DNA of 18,365 nt, taken from positions 1 through 18,365 of the forward strand of contig JAGWPH010000263.1 in NCBI GenBank assembly GCA_028870615.1. Reading direction: 5' to 3'. A program made the translations under genes and the position numbers. Numbering within the stretch: the first letter of the stretch is position 1; each line of letters opens with the position of its first letter. This DNA is from Betaproteobacteria bacterium. Its GTDB lineage: Bacteria > Pseudomonadota > Gammaproteobacteria > Burkholderiales > Ferrovaceae. Of the stretch, positions 14,333 through 18,365 are shown piece after piece. Under the pieces are notes generated by a model. It saw only the letters and a program-made list of their open reading frames with translations, searched no databases and was not told the DNA's origin.

Positions 14333-16876
14333 GTGTCCAAGAACCTGCTCATCGTAGAATCGCCTTCCAAGGCGAAGACTCTCAAAAAATATCTGGGCCC
14401 GGGGTTTGAAATCCTGGCTTCCTATGGCCATGTCCGCGATTTGATCCCAAAGTCAGGCGCAGTCAACCCAGATGATCATTTCGCCATGAAATATCAGATG
14501 GTAGAGCGTAACGAAAAACATGTTGATGCAATAGCGCGCGCAGTTAAAAATGCCGATCATATTTATCTGGCCACGGACCCAGACCGCGAAGGGGAAGCCA
14601 TTGCCTGGCACTTGGCTGAAATTTTAAAATCCAGGAATTTGCTCAAGAACAAATCCCTGCAGCGTGTCACATTTTACGAAATTACCCAAAACGCGGTTCA
14701 GGAAGCTGTCGCCCATCCACGCGAAATTTCCATGCCGCTGGTCAATGCCCAGCAAGCCCGTAGGGCACTGGACTACCTGGTGGGCTTCAATCTTTCACCG
14801 CTGTTATGGAAAAAAATCCGCCGCGGTCTTTCCGCAGGACGAGTGCAAAGCCCGGCACTCCGACTTATTGTGGAACGCGAAAACCAGATCACCGCATTTA
14901 AAAGCGAAGAATACTGGTCGCTCCATCTCGACAGCCATAAGGGAACGCAATCCTTTACAGCGCGCTTGATTCAGTTTGACGGTACAAAATTTCAACAGAT
15001 GAGCGTTGGCTCGGAAACACAGCAAACTGAAATTCTTGAGTCATTGAAGGGAAAGCCGGCCAAAGTTGTCAGCGTTGAGAAAAAGCGCAAGCAACGCCAT
15101 GCCGCGCCCCCCTTTACGACTTCAACCTTGCAACAGGAAGCCGTCCGGAAGTTGGGATTTACCACGGATCGCACTATGAAGGTTGCCCAGCAACTCTACG
15201 AAGGAGTGGATATCGGGGGCGGGGCCGTGGGCATGATTTCTTATATGCGGACCGACTCGGTGAGCCTGTCGCAAGAAGCCCTCCAGGACATTCGCGATCA
15301 TATCAACAAAAATTTTGATGGTGAGTACCTGCCTGAAAAACCGGTTTTTTATGCCAACAAGTCCAAAAACGCCCAGGAAGCACATGAAGCCATTCGGCCA
15401 ACGGCCATTGCACGCACCCCAGCCAATTTGCGCGGCCACCTGACCCCTGACCAGTTCCGTCTCTACGAAATGATCTGGAAGCGGTCTGTAGCCAGTCAAA
15501 TGACGCAGGCCCAGTTTGATACCGTCAAGGTGGACATATCAGTGGGCGACAGGGGTACCCTGTTTCGCGCCAACGGACAAACCCTGATTTTCCCTGGCTT
15601 CATTGCGGTCTATCGGGAGGACGAGGACGATACATCTGAAAAAGGGGCGGCGGCGGAATCAGATGATGAAGCGCGACTACCCCTCCTTACGGAAGGCGAG
15701 GGATTGCCTGTAGATCGGCTGTGGGGTGAACAACACTTTACCCAACCCCCCCCGCGTTATTCTGAAGCCAGCCTGGTGAAAGCACTTGAAGAATTTGGGA
15801 TTGGCAGGCCGTCTACTTATGCCAATATTATCAGCACACTGGTTCATCGTGAGTATGTATTGCTGGACAAAAAACGTTTTACGCCTACGGATGTGGGAGC
15901 CGTCGTGAACAAGTTTTTGACCGAGCACTTTTCACGCTATGTTGACTACGATTTCACTGCACGCATGGAAGATCAGCTGGATCTGATTTCTGAAGGAAAA
16001 CTGGAATGGGTTCCGGTGCTTACCCAGTTTTGGGAAGGCTTTTCCAGCCAGGTGGAAGAAAAAGCTTCAGTTTCACGCGCTGAAATCACACAGGAATCCC
16101 TGGATGAGGCCTGTCCAAAATGTGGAAAGCCCCTGTCCATCCGCCTGGGCCGGCGCGGCAAGTTTGTAGGGTGTAGCGGTTATCCTGAATGCGATTTCAC
16201 GCGAAATTTAGACGGTGCCACTGACTCGGCCGATCCGATCGTGGTTGGGACAGACCCTGCCGTTGGCCAACCTATTTATTTGCTGAACGGGCCCTACGGC
16301 CCCTATTTGCAACTGGGTGAAATAGCCACAGAAGGAAAAAAACCAAAACGCGTCTCGCTACCCAAGAACCTGTTGCCTGCCCAAGTGACAATGGATATCG
16401 CTCAAAGCCTGCTATCCTTGCCTCGAGATCTCGGCGTTCATCCAGAAACCGGTAAAAAAATCACCGTCAACATTGGCCGATTCGGGCCGTACATTCAACA
16501 CGATGGCGGTTTCCGCTCTATTCCGAAAGAGGACAATGTATTCGATATCGCGTTGGAACGCGCGCTGCAGATTTTGGCAGAGCCCAAGGGCGTGGGGCGC
16601 GGATCCTTGCGACAATTGGGTGTTGATCCCGTCAATCAACAGCCCGTGGGTATTTTCAGTGGTCGGTATGGCCCCTATGTCAAACAGGGCAAAATCAATG
16701 CCACCCTGCCCAATGGGGTCAATATCGAAACACTGACCCTGGAAGAGGCACTACTGCTGTTGGCTGAAAAAGCCGCTAAAACTGGCAAGCCCGCTCCTAA
16801 AAAGAAAGCTGTTGCCAAGAAAAAAACGGCTGCAGCCGGCAAAAAAAAGGCGACTGCCAGGAAACGCAAAACCTGA
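14333..16876 (+). CDS. topA: DNA topoisomerase I (type IA)
   Basis: 847-residue enzyme that relaxes negative supercoils. The Toprim domain is intact: E9 in IVESPSKAK, and D82, D84 and E86 in LATDPDREGEAIAWHL. The active-site tyrosine is Y304 in MISYMRTDS. The GIGRPSTYA loop lies at about 489-497. A C4 zinc finger follows (C594, C597, C614, C620), then C-terminal repeat modules with GPYGPYLQLG, GRFGPYIQHDGG and GRYGPYVKQGK, and a lysine-rich tail from about 817 that should bind DNA or RNA polymerase. The start is GTG at 14333, directly before the conserved SKNLLIVES strand, with no in-frame ATG alternative and no obvious Shine-Dalgarno. Translation may be coupled to smg. A run of eight C at 15746-15753 encodes conserved prolines. 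The stop is four bases from the convergent glycosyltransferase stop. Confidence 0.97.
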   Translation: MSKNLLIVESPSKAKTLKKYLGPGFEILASYGHVRDLIPKSGAVNPDDHFAMKYQMVERNEKHVDAIARAVKNADHIYLATDPDREGEAIAWHLAEILKSRNLLKNKSLQRVTFYEITQNAVQEAVAHPREISMPLVNAQQARRALDYLVGFNLSPLLWKKIRRGLSAGRVQSPALRLIVERENQITAFKSEEYWSLHLDSHKGTQSFTARLIQFDGTKFQQMSVGSETQQTEILESLKGKPAKVVSVEKKRKQRHAAPPFTTSTLQQEAVRKLGFTTDRTMKVAQQLYEGVDIGGGAVGMISYMRTDSVSLSQEALQDIRDHINKNFDGEYLPEKPVFYANKSKNAQEAHEAIRPTAIARTPANLRGHLTPDQFRLYEMIWKRSVASQMTQAQFDTVKVDISVGDRGTLFRANGQTLIFPGFIAVYREDEDDTSEKGAAAESDDEARLPLLTEGEGLPVDRLWGEQHFTQPPPRYSEASLVKALEEFGIGRPSTYANIISTLVHREYVLLDKKRFTPTDVGAVVNKFLTEHFSRYVDYDFTARMEDQLDLISEGKLEWVPVLTQFWEGFSSQVEEKASVSRAEITQESLDEACPKCGKPLSIRLGRRGKFVGCSGYPECDFTRNLDGATDSADPIVVGTDPAVGQPIYLLNGPYGPYLQLGEIATEGKKPKRVSLPKNLLPAQVTMDIAQSLLSLPRDLGVHPETGKKITVNIGRFGPYIQHDGGFRSIPKEDNVFDIALERALQILAEPKGVGRGSLRQLGVDPVNQQPVGIFSGRYGPYVKQGKINATLPNGVNIETLTLEEALLLLAEKAAKTGKPAPKKKAVAKKKTAAAGKKKATARKRKT

Positions 16877-16880
16877 CGAC

Positions 16881-17720
16881 TTAAGCCCAGATCCGTTTAA
16901 CTTTTCCCCGCAGCAAATCCCAGTAATACAAGAGAGTTTTCTCTGGCTCTGGAAGCCGAACCAATGTCGCGCGTTGGCCACGCCGTAAAAAATGCCTGTC
17001 AAATGTGGACTGTGTCATGCCCCATTTGAGCAAGAACTGTTTTCGGCCATCATTACGGACGACCTTGCCCGTGGAGCGTGACATGAAATGATAAACGCGC
17101 GATGCGCCCAGCCCGAGAAAAATTCGGCATCCTGCGGCCCATAACTTCATGGAAAAATCGTTGTCACTGCTGATTCCTGGCGAAAACTCAGGGCTGTATC
17201 CCCCCACTTTGACCCACCAATCTCGATGTACCACGGTGGGCGGCCAGGTGGCTCCGTACCAGTTGCTTTTATGGGGCTGGGGTAAATCCCTCAACATGGC
17301 CGTTTCCCTGAAGGTTTCAGGGCTGTTCCCATAGTCGCGGACAATGACACAGGGGTTTCCCGTTTCCCGGGGTTCGATCATGGTTCCAGACAGCATGAAT
17401 GCATCGGTACCAAGAGACCGGATACAATTCATCAGCACGGTGTCCCAACCCGGGCAGCACACCATGTCATCATTCAGATAAACCAGATAGGGTCGCGTCG
17501 ACAGGGCAGCCGCCTGATTCACCGCGTGACAGATCCCGATGTTTTCCGGAGAGTACGTATGCAGGATGCCTTCGGAACGAACCCAATCCAACGTCCCGTC
17601 ACTGCCTTCGTTTACGTGCAATACAATCTCAATCGGCAACGTGGTGTGCCGATGCAGGCTTGAGATACAGAGTTTCAATAGCTCAAGGTTGTTCCAGGTT
17701 GGAATGATGATGGAAAACAT
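16881..17720 (-). CDS. GT2 family glycosyltransferase
   Basis: 279-residue GT-A glycosyltransferase. The N-terminal FSIIIPTWNNLELLKLCISS strand is typical of GT2. LVYLNDDMV (about 79-87) provides the metal-binding Asp pair. YGATWPPTVVHRDWW and SDNDFSMKLWAAG match the acceptor/catalytic region, where relatives have an ED/DD pair before a helix. No membrane segments are seen. It points toward topA with only four bases between the stops and is not next to the main glycan cluster, although it fits the same pathway. The ATG at 17720 is the only start before an upstream in-frame TGA, and no clear ribosome site precedes it. Donor and acceptor are unknown. Confidence 0.85.
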   Translation of the reverse strand: MFSIIIPTWNNLELLKLCISSLHRHTTLPIEIVLHVNEGSDGTLDWVRSEGILHTYSPENIGICHAVNQAAALSTRPYLVYLNDDMVCCPGWDTVLMNCIRSLGTDAFMLSGTMIEPRETGNPCVIVRDYGNSPETFRETAMLRDLPQPHKSNWYGATWPPTVVHRDWWVKVGGYSPEFSPGISSDNDFSMKLWAAGCRIFLGLGASRVYHFMSRSTGKVVRNDGRKQFLLKWGMTQSTFDRHFLRRGQRATLVRLPEPEKTLLYYWDLLRGKVKRIWA

Positions 17721-17758
17721 GGCCGACCAGTCAGCGCTTCCGGTTGCGCCGACGTAGG

Positions 17759-17850
17759 GTGTCAGAATTCACGAAAAATGGCGTCTTTATAAATCAATGT
17801 CTTCTTCACTTTTTCTGAAATGCCGCATTTCCCTTGTGTCACAATTCACG
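17759..17850. repeat. Pair of 15-base direct repeats
   Basis: GTGTCAGAATTCACG at 17759-17773 and GTGTCACAATTCACG at 17836-17850 differ at one base. They are 77 bases apart start to start, about seven helical turns. Each has outer GTG and CAC triplets, a weak dyad. They lie upstream of the GT2 start and could be paired operator sites; function is inferred only. Confidence 0.45.
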
Positions 17851-18030
17851 GAGTTTTTCTACCGTTGTGCCAGAAATAATAAAAAATTTCTGTTGGCCAG
17901 TCGGATGAAGTATAACCCATCGTCTGTATCATCCCATCCACATCGAGCATCCGGTAGTTGTTTAGTTTTAGAACATACAGCCTGAAACCTAAAGTAAGCA
18001 GACAACCCATCATTACTTAGAATTTATTTG

Positions 18031-18059
18031 TTGACAAGCACTTAACTTTTGAGTATTAA
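18031..18059 (+). promoter_or_regulatory. Sigma-70-like promoter for the MerR-like gene
   Basis: A perfect -35 box TTGACA (18031-18036), a 17-base spacer and TATTAA (18054-18059, four of six matches to TATAAT) precede the MerR-like ATG by 40 bases. The spacing is optimal. The spacer is 17 bases, not the 19-20 typical of promoters activated by MerR-type distortion. Confidence 0.65.
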
Positions 18060-18099
18060 ACAATGGTCATTATTCTATTTTGAAAAAGCTTGTGCTGCT

Positions 18100-18365
18100 A
18101 TGCCAATCCGAAAACCTCCAAAAAACCGGGATTACTTCGTAGTTGCCGAGTTGGCACAAGTTACTGGCTTAACCACCGACATGGTGACGTATCTGGAACG
18201 TACCGACGTGTTCGCATCCACATACATGACAACAACCGGTGAGCCTTGGCGCAGAAAAGGATCATGGCGCCGGTACACCTTTAGGGACATCGTTTTGCTA
18301 AAGGTGATCGCGAAGATCCTGGCATCCGGCACACAAGTACGGCGCCTCAGGCTAGCGATGGTAAA
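18100..18365 (+). CDS. MerR-like HTH transcriptional regulator, 5' part only
   Basis: The frame is open from ATG 18100 to the window edge, 88 codons. The product begins MPIRKPPKNRDYFVVAELAQ. Helix-turn-helix character is seen in VAELAQVTGLTTDMVTYLER, which matches the MerR start (IGELAxxTGVxxxTIRxYEx). Then RRYTFRDIVLLKVIAKILA matches the second half (RxYxxxDxxxLxxIxxLxxxG), followed by SGTQVRRLRLAM. Between the two lies a longer than usual linker (about residues 40-59) with TGEPWRRKGSW. The C-terminal effector domain is outside the window, so ligand and targets are unknown. The ribosome site is weak. An upstream in-frame TTG at 18049 is possible, but it lies inside the promoter. It diverges from the GT2 gene and may control it. 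Confidence 0.72.
   Translation, partial: MPIRKPPKNRDYFVVAELAQVTGLTTDMVTYLERTDVFASTYMTTTGEPWRRKGSWRRYTFRDIVLLKVIAKILASGTQVRRLRLAMV

Larger units (their letters stand above)
17721..18099. other. 379-base AT-rich intergenic region with repeats
   Basis: This gap separates the divergent GT2 gene and MerR-like gene. It contains a 15-base direct repeat with one mismatch (17759-17773 and 17836-17850), a 7-bp inverted repeat with an 8-base loop (17871-17877 with 17886-17892), and a promoter at 18031-18059. I see no convincing protein gene; a 62-codon frame on the plus strand at 17797-17985 has no family resemblance or ribosome site. It looks visibly richer in A and T than the flanking genes. Confidence 0.6.

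Noticed and set aside
15746..15753. Run of eight C in topA as a phase-variable tract
   Set aside because: It encodes the conserved QPPPR stretch of an essential enzyme, so switching is implausible. It also shows that such runs occur here by coding need alone.
17871..17892. AT-rich 7-bp inverted repeat as a terminator or RNA element
   Set aside because: The stem is short and AT-rich with an 8-base loop and no T run, so it is too weak to call anything.
17797..17985. 62-codon plus-strand frame in the intergenic region
   Set aside because: It has no ribosome site, no recognisable family features and no operon partner. It covers the repeats and looks like chance.

Overview
The window looks like chromosome from a betaproteobacterium of roughly balanced base composition. 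I infer this from gene order: dprA-smg-topA runs one way, and def-fmt-rsmB-DUF4390-ntrY-ntrX runs divergently. Smg next to topA, and ntrYX behind rsmB, are typical of that class. The genus cannot be read from the sequence.

Minus-strand block (positions 12742 down to 1). One unbroken run starts with housekeeping genes: peptide deformylase, Met-tRNA formyltransferase and the 16S rRNA m5C967 methyltransferase RsmB. A secreted DUF4390 protein and the NtrY/NtrX two-component pair follow. Without a gap it continues into six surface-glycan genes: a GT-B glycosyltransferase, an O-antigen ligase/polymerase, a beta-propeller/GT2 fusion, a small GT-A-like protein, an FkbM methyltransferase, and the start of an acyltransferase-3 O-acetylase cut by the window edge. 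From def to the propeller/GT2 fusion every junction overlaps (TAATG, TGATG, ATGA, GTGA or a 23-base overlap). The genes are therefore probably cotranscribed and translationally coupled, and the glycan genes look inserted behind ntrX.

Plus-strand block (12814-16876). This holds dprA, smg and topA. dprA is the most unusual gene here. An in-frame TGA at 13657-13659 cuts off a clearly recognisable C-terminal winged-helix segment, which stays open in the same frame to 13815. Two bases after the TGA lies a 10-bp perfect hairpin. The 5' end of dprA also looks short, and the LysM gene that often sits between def and dprA is absent.

Right end (16881-18365). A lone GT2 glycosyltransferase converges on topA with a 4-base gap. 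A 379-base AT-rich intergenic region follows, with a near-perfect 15-base direct repeat, a small inverted repeat and a strong sigma-70-like promoter. That promoter reads into a MerR-like regulator truncated by the window edge.

No tRNA, rRNA, CRISPR array, insertion sequence or convincing intrinsic terminator was seen. No wholly new system is evident. The best leads are the interrupted dprA, the propeller/GT2 fusion, and the coupling of the translation/NtrYX operon to glycan genes.
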